A stretch of 56,869 nt of DNA from SURF-13 sp041695325. Lineage in GTDB: Bacteria > Pseudomonadota > Gammaproteobacteria > SURF-13. The translations under genes and the position numbers were made by a program. Shown one piece after another: positions 49,213 to 56,869 of this stretch. The stretch spans positions 1 to 56,869 of the forward strand of contig JBGFRC010000026.1 in the NCBI GenBank assembly GCA_041695325.1, given 5' to 3'. The first letter of the stretch is position 1. Every line of letters begins with the position of its first letter. The notes under the pieces were generated by a model that was given only the letters and a program-made list of their open reading frames with translations, made no database searches and had not been told where the DNA came from.

Positions 49213-51308
49213 CGCCCCTGCCGCACGCTACGCTCGATAACGTCCCCGTCACGCGCCTCAAGGGCGTGGGCCCGCGCGCTGCCTCGCGCCTGGCGCGTCT
49301 GGGGCTGCGCAGCGTGCAGGATGTGCTGTTTCACCTGCCGCTGCGCTATCAGGACCGCACCCGCATCACTCCCATCGGCTTGCTGCGCCCGGGTGATCAG
49401 GCGGTGATCGAGGGCGTGATCGAGCTCACGCAAATCCAGTACGCCAAGCGGAGAATGTTGCTCAGCCGCGTAAGCGACGGCAGTGGATCGCTCACGCTGC
49501 GTTTTTTTCATTTCAACGCCGCGCAACAGGCCGCCCTTGCGCGCGGCGCGCGTGTGCGCTGCTTCGGCGAGGTGCGCGCGGGCAAGTGTGGCCTGGAGAT
49601 GATTCACCCTGAGTACCGCCTGATTAACCACAACGCCGTCAGTCCGGTCGAGGAGCGGCTTACGCCGATTTATCCCGCAACCGAAGGCGTGCATCAGCAA
49701 ACGCTGCGCCCCCTCACGCAGCAGGCGCTGCGCCTGCTGCAAAACCACCCCGAAACCTTGCACGAGTGGCTGCCGGAAAGTTTGCTGCGCGAGTTGCAGC
49801 TGCCAAAATTGGCCGACGCGCTGCTTTACGTGCATTACCCGCCGCCCGATGCGCCCGTGGCGCTGCTGGAGCAAGGCGAACATCCCGCGCAACGCCGCCT
49901 CGCCTTCGAGGAACTGCTGGCGCATCACCTGAGCCTGCGCGAGCTGCGCGGCCGCGTGCAGCGCCATCCCGCGCCGCTGCTCGATGCGCCGGGAAAGCTC
50001 ATGGCCGCGCTGCTCGGTCACTTGCCGTTTCATCTCACCCCGGCGCAGCAGCGCGTCATCGGCGAGATCCGCCACGATCTCGCGCGCGCCGTGCCGATGC
50101 TGCGCCTGGTGCAGGGCGACGTCGGCTGCGGCAAGACCCTGGTGGCCGCCTGCGCCGCGCTGCATGCGATTGAGGCCGGTTACCAGGCCGCGCTGATGGC
50201 GCCGACCGAGCTACTGGCGGAACAGCACCTGCAAAATTTCACGCGCTGGTTCGCGCCGCTCGATGTCGACGTGGCCGCACTGACCGGTAAGCTCAAGAAA
50301 GGTGCACGCATCGAAATGGCTGCGCGCATCCAGAACGGCGATGCCGCGCTGGTGATCGGAACCCATGCGCTGTTTCAGGAGGACGTGCAATTTCACAAGC
50401 TCGGCCTGGTCATCATAGATGAACAGCACCGCTTCGGCGTGCACCAGCGCCTGGCGTTGCGCAGCAAAGGTTTCAACAACGGACGCTATCCGCACCAGCT
50501 CATCATGACCGCGACGCCCATCCCGCGCACGCTGGCCATGGTCGCCTACGCCGATCTCGACAGCTCGGTGATAGATCAGCTCCCGCCCGGCCGTACGCGC
50601 GTCGAAACCAGCGTCATCTCCGACGCGCGCCGCGCGCAGGTGGTGGAGCGCGTGCATCAGGCCTGCCGCGCTGGGAGGCAGGCCTATTGGGTGTGTACGT
50701 TGATTGAGGAATCCGAAATGCTGCAATGCCAGGCCGCGCAGGACACCGCGGCACAGCTCGCCGCGGCGCTGCCGGATTTGCGCATCGGTCTGGTGCACGG
50801 ACGCCTGAAGGCGCAGGAAAAGGACGCCGTCATGCGCCGCTTCAAACAGGGGGAAATTGACCTGCTCGTCGCCACCACCGTAATCGAGGTCGGCGTGGAC
50901 GTGCCCAATGCCAGCCTGATGATAATCGAAAACGCCGAGCGCCTGGGTCTGGCGCAGCTCCATCAACTGCGCGGACGCGTGGGCCGGGGCACGGCGCAAA
51001 GCCACTGCGCGCTGCTCTACCATGCCCCGCTGTCCCACTACGCCGGCACGCGCCTCGCCACACTGCGCGACACCAGCGATGGCTTCGAGATCGCGCGCAA
51101 GGATCTGGAACTGCGCGGCCCCGGCGAAGTGCTCGGCACCCGTCAAGCCGGCCTGCTGCAACTGCACATCGCCGACCTCGCGCGCGATCAGCACCTACTG
51201 CCGCAGATCGAACACACCGCCGCGCTGCTGCTCAATACTTACCCCGCTCACGTGCAGCCTTTGATCCGCCGCTGGCTGGGGGAGAGCGTGCAGTATGGGG
51301 AGGTATAG
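49209..51308 (+). CDS. recG: ATP-dependent DNA helicase RecG
   Basis: Branch-migration helicase acting on stalled forks and Holliday junctions. It has the N-terminal wedge domain (LFHLPLRYQDRT), Walker A GDVGCGKTLVAA, DEQH box (VIIDEQHRFGV), MTATPIPRTLA, and the C-terminal VGVDVPNA and LHQLRGRVGRG motifs. Homology (RLKGVGPRAASRLARLG) extends upstream of the first ordinary start, GTG 49266. An in-frame stop lies at 49206, so the true start is probably CTG 49209 overlapping the ridA stop, giving 699 residues. The start is uncertain. Confidence 0.93.
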   Translation: MTPLPHATLDNVPVTRLKGVGPRAASRLARLGLRSVQDVLFHLPLRYQDRTRITPIGLLRPGDQAVIEGVIELTQIQYAKRRMLLSRVSDGSGSLTLRFFHFNAAQQAALARGARVRCFGEVRAGKCGLEMIHPEYRLINHNAVSPVEERLTPIYPATEGVHQQTLRPLTQQALRLLQNHPETLHEWLPESLLRELQLPKLADALLYVHYPPPDAPVALLEQGEHPAQRRLAFEELLAHHLSLRELRGRVQRHPAPLLDAPGKLMAALLGHLPFHLTPAQQRVIGEIRHDLARAVPMLRLVQGDVGCGKTLVAACAALHAIEAGYQAALMAPTELLAEQHLQNFTRWFAPLDVDVAALTGKLKKGARIEMAARIQNGDAALVIGTHALFQEDVQFHKLGLVIIDEQHRFGVHQRLALRSKGFNNGRYPHQLIMTATPIPRTLAMVAYADLDSSVIDQLPPGRTRVETSVISDARRAQVVERVHQACRAGRQAYWVCTLIEESEMLQCQAAQDTAAQLAAALPDLRIGLVHGRLKAQEKDAVMRRFKQGEIDLLVATTVIEVGVDVPNASLMIIENAERLGLAQLHQLRGRVGRGTAQSHCALLYHAPLSHYAGTRLATLRDTSDGFEIARKDLELRGPGEVLGTRQAGLLQLHIADLARDQHLLPQIEHTAALLLNTYPAHVQPLIRRWLGESVQYGEV

Positions 51309-51371
51309 CCCCCTCGGCTACGGCAACGGTTCAAATCGCAGGCATCCGGCGCATGACGCCGCGCTGCTCGG

Positions 51372-52499
51372 TCACTCTACGCGGCCCTGGAATCCCGGTT
51401 CAGAAACCGTCTTCTTTTTGTTATCTTCTTTCTTAAGCTCCGGCTTAAGCGGCTCGCCTCTTACGATCTTTTCCTTTATCTCGGCCACGGTTTTCTCAAT
51501 TCCCACAAACCGCTCAGGCGTGGTTGGATGGGTACTCCGTAATTGGATGCTCCTCGGGTCCTGGATTGCCATGCGCCGCCAGAAGTCAGCCGCTCCATCA
51601 ATTTGGTATCCCCCCAATGCCATCAGGTAAAGCCCAACGTAGTCTGCTTCCTTTTCGAACTCTACCGAATAAGCCGTGGCGCCAGCCTTTGTACCCAAGT
51701 CGGAAAACTGCCCTTGCGTATTGACGCCCGCTGCAGCCGCCGCAACGTCAAACACCAGGCCGATCAAGCCACCAATAACCGCATTCTGCACCTTCGCGTT
51801 AATATGGCCCATTGCGTTATGCGCCAACTCATGAGCTATCACCAACGCAACCTCCTCATCCGTCTTGAAGAAATCCATTAAACCCCGGTGAATCACGATT
51901 CTCTTCCCATCTGCGTAAGCATTTTTCGACTCTTCATCAGCGAGAACGAGCATGAAGTCACATGCGGATTCAGGAATCATGGAAATCTCTATATCTTCGT
52001 TTCCGCGCCGTATGACAAACTCAATTGGGCCTGCTTTCTGTTTATGCTCGTCAAGTTTCTTCCAGAATTCTTCAAGAGCATTTTCGCCGACAGGTACCGA
52101 CCATCCATTCAGGGAGATTGGAACATCACCCGCCCTGATATCCGCCTTTTCGGCCGGAGAGCCGGGGGCAATGAATGACACCTGAACCAGGTCCGTTACC
52201 CCGTACTTGGACTTAATGGCATCCTGCCATTCTTTTTCGAAATGGTAACTATTCCAAAGCATCATTCCTATCGACGGAGACACCCTGTCTCCACACAGAG
52301 GCATGCCGCGTGTTAACAAAGGATAGCCCACCGTGTACAGACGCCTTTCCATTTCCACCAATGCCTGGATAGCAAGCTCCCTTTGTTTCTTCGCTTCTAT
52401 TTCCGCTGCTACCGACGTTACCTCCGGGCTTCTCGTTTGCGGCGTAGCGCAGGCAACCAGCATGCCCGATAACAAGATCGTAATAAGGTATTTGTGCAT
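51372..52499 (-). CDS. M48-family metalloprotease lipoprotein with PDZ domain
   Basis: A 375-residue lipoprotein: signal with lipobox LVAC (Cys17), a PDZ-like region (about 100-175, SFIAPGSPAEKADIRAGDVP), and an M48 zinc protease domain with HELAH (223-227) and the third ligand Glu284 in EKEADYVG. Such proteins act in outer-membrane or periplasmic quality control (BepA/LoiP-like). GGAGA precedes the ATG. Base composition is noticeably lower in GC than its neighbours, suggesting acquisition by transfer. Confidence 0.9.
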   Translation of the reverse strand: MHKYLITILLSGMLVACATPQTRSPEVTSVAAEIEAKKQRELAIQALVEMERRLYTVGYPLLTRGMPLCGDRVSPSIGMMLWNSYHFEKEWQDAIKSKYGVTDLVQVSFIAPGSPAEKADIRAGDVPISLNGWSVPVGENALEEFWKKLDEHKQKAGPIEFVIRRGNEDIEISMIPESACDFMLVLADEESKNAYADGKRIVIHRGLMDFFKTDEEVALVIAHELAHNAMGHINAKVQNAVIGGLIGLVFDVAAAAAGVNTQGQFSDLGTKAGATAYSVEFEKEADYVGLYLMALGGYQIDGAADFWRRMAIQDPRSIQLRSTHPTTPERFVGIEKTVAEIKEKIVRGEPLKPELKKEDNKKKTVSEPGFQGRVE

Positions 52500-52520
52500 C
52501 GCTGGTCTCCTTAAAAGCTC

Positions 52521-52572
52521 GATGGGTTAGCCCTTCGACGGCGCTCAGGGTAAGCTCCGCGTAACCCACTAG
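52521..52572. repeat. TAACCCAC-type palindrome carrying a short REP-like core
   Basis: TGGGTTA (52523-52529) pairs with TAACCCA (52563-52569). Between them lies CCCTTCGACGGCGCTCAGGG, a copy of the short repeat found at 30075, 30317 and 44592. Located just upstream of the M48 gene on the minus strand. Confidence 0.6.
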
Positions 52573-52610
52573 GTATATGTCCACAGCGGCATCTGGCGCA
52601 ATACGCTGCG

Positions 52611-53036
52611 CTATTGCCCTGCCGCGCCACTTCCTCTGTATTTAAGCTTGATTTGCAGGCCCATAATTGACTTGATTGGATGTATCCGCGTCTGGAACAG
52701 ATAATGAAGGTTCGGATTGCTGTTCTTTTTTTCCTTGGCACGCAGCGCAGCCCTGGTACATCGCTTCAGGAAATCCGCTGCCTGACAGGCTTCATCGCCG
52801 CCGACCACTTCGCGTTTCAACACCTCATTTTCCAGTATCGTCTTCAAAAATCCCTCGTCGACCCTGACGTTTGGCGCGATCCGGCGCAGCTCACGCTTCA
52901 GCGCGGCAATCATCGCATCACTTAGGATAATGGACGCGAGCGAGAATTTGCTGGCGATCTGTTGCTGCTGGAAATAATCTGTCATGGATGATTTGGTGAA
53001 ACCCTCTCTACTCAAATTCCCGAGATATTCAATCAT
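52611..53036 (-). CDS. Unrecognised 141-residue ORF in the AT-richer patch
   Basis: A charged, helical protein (EYLGNLSREGFTKSSMTDYF, VRVDEGFLKTILENEVLKRE, AADFLKRCTRAALRAKEKK). No membrane segment or catalytic motif is visible. It may be a C-terminal fragment of a larger protein, since it starts abruptly without a Shine-Dalgarno and upstream sequence is AT-rich and empty. Composition matches the adjacent M48 gene, suggesting shared foreign origin. Confidence 0.4.
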   Translation of the reverse strand: MIEYLGNLSREGFTKSSMTDYFQQQQIASKFSLASIILSDAMIAALKRELRRIAPNVRVDEGFLKTILENEVLKREVVGGDEACQAADFLKRCTRAALRAKEKKNSNPNLHYLFQTRIHPIKSIMGLQIKLKYRGSGAAGQ

Positions 53037-53196
53037 CTGATGATCTTTGCGTAAGCTTCCCCATGGCCTGAAATATATACCCCGTCATACCTTGCGTCAA
53101 ACCACGTCTTGCGATTAACTTCGTTAGAGGCCGTCTTATAGTCTTATAAAAGCAGGGGCTGTGCACCTTGCGCTTAGCGGTTTACCATAGTTCAGT
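53037..53196. other. Empty intergenic sequence before the VOC gene
   Basis: 160 bases with no supported frame. It contains a short direct duplication (GTCTTATAGTCTTATAAA at about 53131-53148) and presumably the promoter of the VOC-ubiC-ubiA operon. Confidence 0.35.
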
Positions 53197-53568
53197 ATGA
53201 AGATATCGAAACTGCTGCACGCGGCGATTCTGGTGAGTGATCTTGCGCGCGCGCGTGAATTTTACGAAGGCGTGCTGGGGTTGAAGGAGAAAGCGCGCCA
53301 CAGTTTTGATTTTGAGGGGGTGTGGTATGAGCTGGGCGAAAATGAATTGCATTTGATGGTCGGGCCCGATGCCCTGCCGCCCGCCGGGCAGCGGCCGCGG
53401 CGGGATTTTCACGTGGCGCTTTTGATTGATGATTACGAAGCGGCCAAGGCGCGTCTTGCGCAACTGGGCATTGCGTTCCGCGAGGGACGGCACGGACTGG
53501 CCCAGCTTTTTGTGCGTGATCCGGACGGCAATCTGATCGAGCTGCAACAAAGACCTGAAAATCCGTGA
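53197..53568 (+). CDS. VOC-superfamily (glyoxalase/bleomycin-resistance fold) protein
   Basis: A 123-residue single VOC protein: LLHAAILVSDLARAREFYEGVLGL (first half, with metal-ligand His), HVALLIDDYEAAKARLAQLG and FVRDPDGNLIELQQ (second half, with metal-ligand Glu). VOC proteins bind a divalent metal and catalyse isomerase, dioxygenase or lyase reactions; the substrate is not predictable. It precedes ubiC by 44 bases. Confidence 0.88.
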   Translation: MKISKLLHAAILVSDLARAREFYEGVLGLKEKARHSFDFEGVWYELGENELHLMVGPDALPPAGQRPRRDFHVALLIDDYEAAKARLAQLGIAFREGRHGLAQLFVRDPDGNLIELQQRPENP

Positions 53569-53612
53569 GAAAATGAACCCCTCTCTTTGGTCATAATCTT
53601 TATTGTAGCCAG

Positions 53613-54182
53613 ATGCCCGTCTTTTCCCCGTGGCGTGCGCCGCGCCCGCTTGCGCGGCCGCAGATACCATCTTCGCTGTGGAGCTGGCTGTTTGATTCCG
53701 CGTCGCTCACACAACGGCTGATCGAGGCATGTGACGGCGCGTTTGAGGTGCGCGTGCTGCGTCAGGGGTGGCAGCGCGCGTTGGCGGAGGAGGCGCGCGC
53801 GCTGGGATTGCGCGCGGCTGAGACGGTATTTGTGCGCGAGGTGCACTTGCTATGCTATGGCGAGCCTTGCGTCTTTGCGCGCACGGTGATTCCGCGCATG
53901 ACCCTTTCGGGCAAATATCGCCGTCTCATGCGCCTCGGCAATCGCTCGCTCGGCGCGGTGTTATTCGCCGACAAGACTATGCGCCGGGGTAAGCTGGAAA
54001 TCGCCCGCCTGGTGCGCGGCCATGCGCTGTTTGAAAGCGCGTCGCAGGGTCTGGCGGTCAGGCCGCAAGCCATCTGGGGCAGGCGTTCGCTGTTCCGGCT
54101 GGGCGGTAAACCTCTGTTACTGTCAGAGATATTCTTACATGATATGTCGTCATGCAAACCGAAATCCTCAAGGCCGCCCTGA
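53613..54182 (+). CDS. ubiC: Chorismate lyase
   Basis: Converts chorismate to 4-hydroxybenzoate and pyruvate, the first committed step of ubiquinone synthesis. The 189-residue protein matches UbiC: SSLWSWLFDSASLTQRL, VFVREVHLLCYGEPCVFART, GNRSLGAVLF, and WGRRSLFRLGGKPLLLSEIF. It overlaps ubiA by 31 bases. It is slightly longer than E. coli UbiC. Confidence 0.93.
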   Translation: MPVFSPWRAPRPLARPQIPSSLWSWLFDSASLTQRLIEACDGAFEVRVLRQGWQRALAEEARALGLRAAETVFVREVHLLCYGEPCVFARTVIPRMTLSGKYRRLMRLGNRSLGAVLFADKTMRRGKLEIARLVRGHALFESASQGLAVRPQAIWGRRSLFRLGGKPLLLSEIFLHDMSSCKPKSSRPP

Positions 54183-55087
54183 ATCGCCTGAGCGCGGCCG
54201 TGGCTGTGCGCAGGCCGGCGCTGAAGGAGCGCGCCCGGCAATACGCGCTGCTGATGCGGCTCAACAAGCCCATCGGTATTTTTTTGTTGCTGTGGCCCGC
54301 CTTGTGGGCATTGTGGATCGCTGGCGCGGGCAAGCCGGACGTATGGGTGGTCACGGTGTTCGTGCTGGGCGTGGTGCTGATGCGCTCGGCGGGTTGCGTC
54401 ATCAACGATTACGCCGACCGCAATATAGACCGGCACGTGGCGCGCACCCGTGACCGGCCCATCACCGCCGGCCGGGTTGCGCCCATGGAGGCATTGATAG
54501 TATTCGCAGTGTTGTGCCTGCTCGCCTTCGGCCTGGTGTTGACCCTGAACCCGCTTACCATCAAGCTTGCTTTCATCGGCGTGTTGCTGGCGGCGAGCTA
54601 TCCGTTCGCCAAGCGTTACACCCATCTGCCGCAGGTGCATCTCGGCGCGGCGTTCGGCTGGGCCGTGCCCATGGCCTACGCGGCGCAGACCGGTTCTATT
54701 TCCAACACCGGTTGGCTGTTGTTCATCGCGACGCTGTTATGGGCCACGGTGTACGATACCATGTACGCCATGGTGGATCGCGAGGATGACAGGAAGATCG
54801 GGGTGAGGTCCACGGCGATATTGTTCGGTGAACTGGACCGGCTCATCATCGGTCTGTTGCAACTCACGTTTTTCACCGTGCTCATCCTTGTCGGGCGGCA
54901 GGCGCAGCTGGGGCTGCTTTATTATCTCGGCATCGCGGCAGCGGCGGGCTTTGCCCTGTATCACCAATATTTAATACGGACACGCGAGCCCGCGCAATGC
55001 TTCAAGGCGTTTCTCAACAACAGCTGGCTCGGCTTCGCGGTGTTTGCCGGCATCGTGGCGCACTATTGGCAGGGGGGGTCAGGATGA
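54152..55087 (+). CDS. ubiA: 4-hydroxybenzoate octaprenyltransferase
   Basis: Membrane prenyltransferase that attaches the polyprenyl chain to 4-hydroxybenzoate. The 311-residue protein has about eight helices, the two Asp-rich motifs VINDYADRNIDRHVARTRDRP-type (NDYADRNID) and DREDDRKIGVRSTA, and RLNKPIGIFLLLWPALWAL. With ubiC it supplies ubiquinone for aerobic respiration. Its stop overlaps the next start (ATGA). Confidence 0.96.
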   Translation: MQTEILKAALNRLSAAVAVRRPALKERARQYALLMRLNKPIGIFLLLWPALWALWIAGAGKPDVWVVTVFVLGVVLMRSAGCVINDYADRNIDRHVARTRDRPITAGRVAPMEALIVFAVLCLLAFGLVLTLNPLTIKLAFIGVLLAASYPFAKRYTHLPQVHLGAAFGWAVPMAYAAQTGSISNTGWLLFIATLLWATVYDTMYAMVDREDDRKIGVRSTAILFGELDRLIIGLLQLTFFTVLILVGRQAQLGLLYYLGIAAAAGFALYHQYLIRTREPAQCFKAFLNNSWLGFAVFAGIVAHYWQGGSG

Positions 55088-56869
55088 GATTGCCCGGCCG
55101 CCTGTCGGCCGCCGCCTTTGCCGCGGCAATCAGCCTGTTTCCCGGCGCGCAACTCTTCGGCGCGGAGGACGGCGCGCGGCAAATCCAGGCACGTCAGGCG
55201 GCGCTGGTCGAGGAACGGGCCGCGCTGGAGCGTGAACGGGCCGAGCTGGATGCGCTGCAGGAATCGAACGCGCGGAAACTCAAAACCCTGCTCGCCAGCG
55301 AGATCACGCGCGCCATGGTGCGCCAGGCCGAGCTCGACTTGGAGTCGGCACGCGTCGCCCTGGACGGCCTGGGGGTCAAAAAGCGGGGTGCGCAACAGGC
55401 GATTGACGCCCTGGAAAGCGAAATCAGCGCGCTCAAAACCCAAATTATTGCGCTCAAGTCCTCGGGGCGCGCCTCACGCCGGGAGATCGCCGATCTCGAA
55501 CAAACCCTGAAGAACAAACAGGCGTTGATCGAGCTTGAGCAGGAACACCTCGGCAATCTTGAGACCGGCGTGACGCTCGCCAATCAGCGCCTGGATATCG
55601 CCGCGCAATGGGCGCAGCGGCTCGGCGATTTGTACGGCGCAGGCGTGGAGTTCGAACAACGCGAGACGTTGGAGGAATTGCAAGCGCCGCTGCAACAGGA
55701 GCACCGCCGCCTGCTCAGCCGCGCCGCCGAATTGAACCGGCGCCTTGATTCCTTGCGCGGTGACGGCGCCGCCGCGCGCGCGGAGCGCGAACGTCTCAAG
55801 ACCGAGTTGTTTGAAACCGATGAGCTTATCAAGATCAAGCAAACCGAGCTGGCGCTGGCCGACGCCGGATTGCGCCTTACCCGGCTTGAGGAAGCCGCGC
55901 CTTCCCCCCATGTCCTGCAGCAAGCGGACGATCTTCTGGACACGCTCGCTTCGCAAACGCAGATCATCGAGCAGCGCCTTGCGGTGCTGGAACAGCAGCG
56001 CGAGGTCGCCGACAAGCGTCTTGCGCTTGGCGGAGCGGAGCGCTTTCCCGCCGCGCAACAGTTGCGCGCCGTGGACAAGCTGACGCGCGCACTGGAGAAA
56101 CAAAGCACCCGGCTGCTGGACTTGCACGAAGACGCACAGGCGGCGCGTGACAAGCTGCGCGCGGCTTATGAAGAAGAGTTGCGCCGCGCGCTCACCGCGC
56201 GGCAACCGCTGCCGGAGGGCGTCTCCGGCTGGCGGACGCTCGGCGATGAGCTGGCCTCCTTGCCGGAAACCCTGTGGCGCAGCGCAGTGACGCAGGTGTT
56301 CGCCACCCTGGGGGAGGCCTCAGCCCCGCGCATCGTTCTGTTGATTCTGGCGGAAGGCATGTGGCTGGGCGTCATGCTGTGGCTGCGCCGTTACTTGAAT
56401 AAACTGATCGTCAAAGTATCCGCGCACGAGCGCACCTTCGCGGTCAAGGTGCTGCTTGCCAAGCTGCGTTTGTTGCACGGCAACGCCCTGCGCGCCGCCC
56501 TTTCCGGCGCAATCATCATCCTGCTGGTGCTGGCCGGGGTGACGCAACCCGCGCTGGGCGTGGTCACGGCGCTGGTGATGGTGTGGCTGGGCTATGTCGT
56601 CACGGTGGATTTGATGCGCCTGCTGTTGATGGAACCGGAGCTGCACAAGGGCGAAACCCACCCCACCCTGTTTCAGGCGCTGCGTTGGACCGGGCTGGGC
56701 TTGAGCCTGCTGATCGCCCTCACCGTGCTGGGCCACGTGGCGCCGGTTACGGACACGGCGCGTGATTTCATTGACCGCGTGTTCCTGCTCGCCTGGCTGC
56801 CGGCCTTGATTCTGGCGCTGCGCTACCGCCGGGCGCTGATCTCGCCCCTGGCGGGCGTGCTGAGCGAGC
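55084..56869 (+). CDS. MscS-superfamily mechanosensitive channel, MscK-like (partial, runs off window)
   Basis: Starts at ATG 55084 overlapping the ubiA stop and stays open to the end of the window (at least 595 residues). After a signal peptide there is a periplasmic coiled coil of about 370 residues rich in Glu, Arg, Leu and Ala (LVEERAALERERAELDAL). Membrane helices then start at about 415 (RIVLLILAEGMWLGVMLW). This layout is that of large KefA/MscK or MscM channels; the pore domain lies beyond the window, so the family is inferred. Confidence 0.75.
   Translation, partial: MRLPGRLSAAAFAAAISLFPGAQLFGAEDGARQIQARQAALVEERAALERERAELDALQESNARKLKTLLASEITRAMVRQAELDLESARVALDGLGVKKRGAQQAIDALESEISALKTQIIALKSSGRASRREIADLEQTLKNKQALIELEQEHLGNLETGVTLANQRLDIAAQWAQRLGDLYGAGVEFEQRETLEELQAPLQQEHRRLLSRAAELNRRLDSLRGDGAAARAERERLKTELFETDELIKIKQTELALADAGLRLTRLEEAAPSPHVLQQADDLLDTLASQTQIIEQRLAVLEQQREVADKRLALGGAERFPAAQQLRAVDKLTRALEKQSTRLLDLHEDAQAARDKLRAAYEEELRRALTARQPLPEGVSGWRTLGDELASLPETLWRSAVTQVFATLGEASAPRIVLLILAEGMWLGVMLWLRRYLNKLIVKVSAHERTFAVKVLLAKLRLLHGNALRAALSGAIIILLVLAGVTQPALGVVTALVMVWLGYVVTVDLMRLLLMEPELHKGETHPTLFQALRWTGLGLSLLIALTVLGHVAPVTDTARDFIDRVFLLAWLPALILALRYRRALISPLAGVLSE

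Overview
The window looks like chromosomal DNA of a chemolithoautotrophic proteobacterium, most likely a gammaproteobacterium. It carries a red-type (form IC) RuBisCO operon, a large cbb3-like terminal oxidase region with several c-type cytochromes, a quinone-biosynthesis pair (ubiC, ubiA), and the block yicC-gmk-rpoZ-spoT-ridA-recG. GC is high apart from a lower-GC patch at about 51.4-53.2 kb. No rRNA, tRNA, CRISPR array or complete transposase was recognised.

Layout. 0-7.8 kb: two CbbR-like LysR regulators bracket a minus-strand carbon-fixation operon, cbbL-cbbS-cbbX-aldolase-carbonic anhydrase. 7.8-12.95 kb: a tandem glycine riboswitch with an intrinsic terminator, then gcvT-gcvH-gcvPA-tpx-gcvPB. 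12.9-23.5 kb: envelope lipid and housekeeping genes (glycosyltransferase, LpxH-like phosphoesterase, dgkA, PfkB kinase, DUF255 thioredoxin-like protein, two-component system, RlmI-like methyltransferase, lgt, thyA). 23.6-41 kb: a respiratory super-cluster. Its minus-strand array (36598 down to 24855) encodes CcoN, CcoO, a monohaem cytochrome c, CcoS-, CcoG- and CcoH-like assembly factors, a SUMF1-fold protein, a membrane-fused spermidine-synthase-like protein and many very small membrane proteins. Flanking operons encode two miniature proteins resembling the C-terminal quarter of CcoN, two more cytochromes c and a thioredoxin-like lipoprotein. No dihaem CcoP was found. 41-51.3 kb: hemW-rdgB-rph (minus), then yicC-gmk-rpoZ-spoT-ridA-recG (plus). 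51.4-53.1 kb: an AT-richer patch with an M48 protease lipoprotein and an unrecognised ORF. 53.2-56.9 kb: a VOC protein, ubiC, ubiA and a mechanosensitive channel that runs off the end.

The main structure beyond genes is a dispersed repeat family: seven copies, all in the same orientation, each a chain of near-perfect hairpins bounded by terminal inverted repeats. Two subfamilies differ by paired changes in both arms of their stems. One copy splits a small lipoprotein gene, three have right ends that overlap a neighbouring stop codon, and several hairpin loops expose GGA. Together with the atypical oxidase cluster this is the part of the window most likely to hold something undescribed.

Functionally, the carbon-fixation operon (with bicarbonate interconversion by the carbonic anhydrase) and the high-affinity-type oxidase cluster fit a lithoautotroph respiring at low oxygen. 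The electron donor cannot be read from this window.
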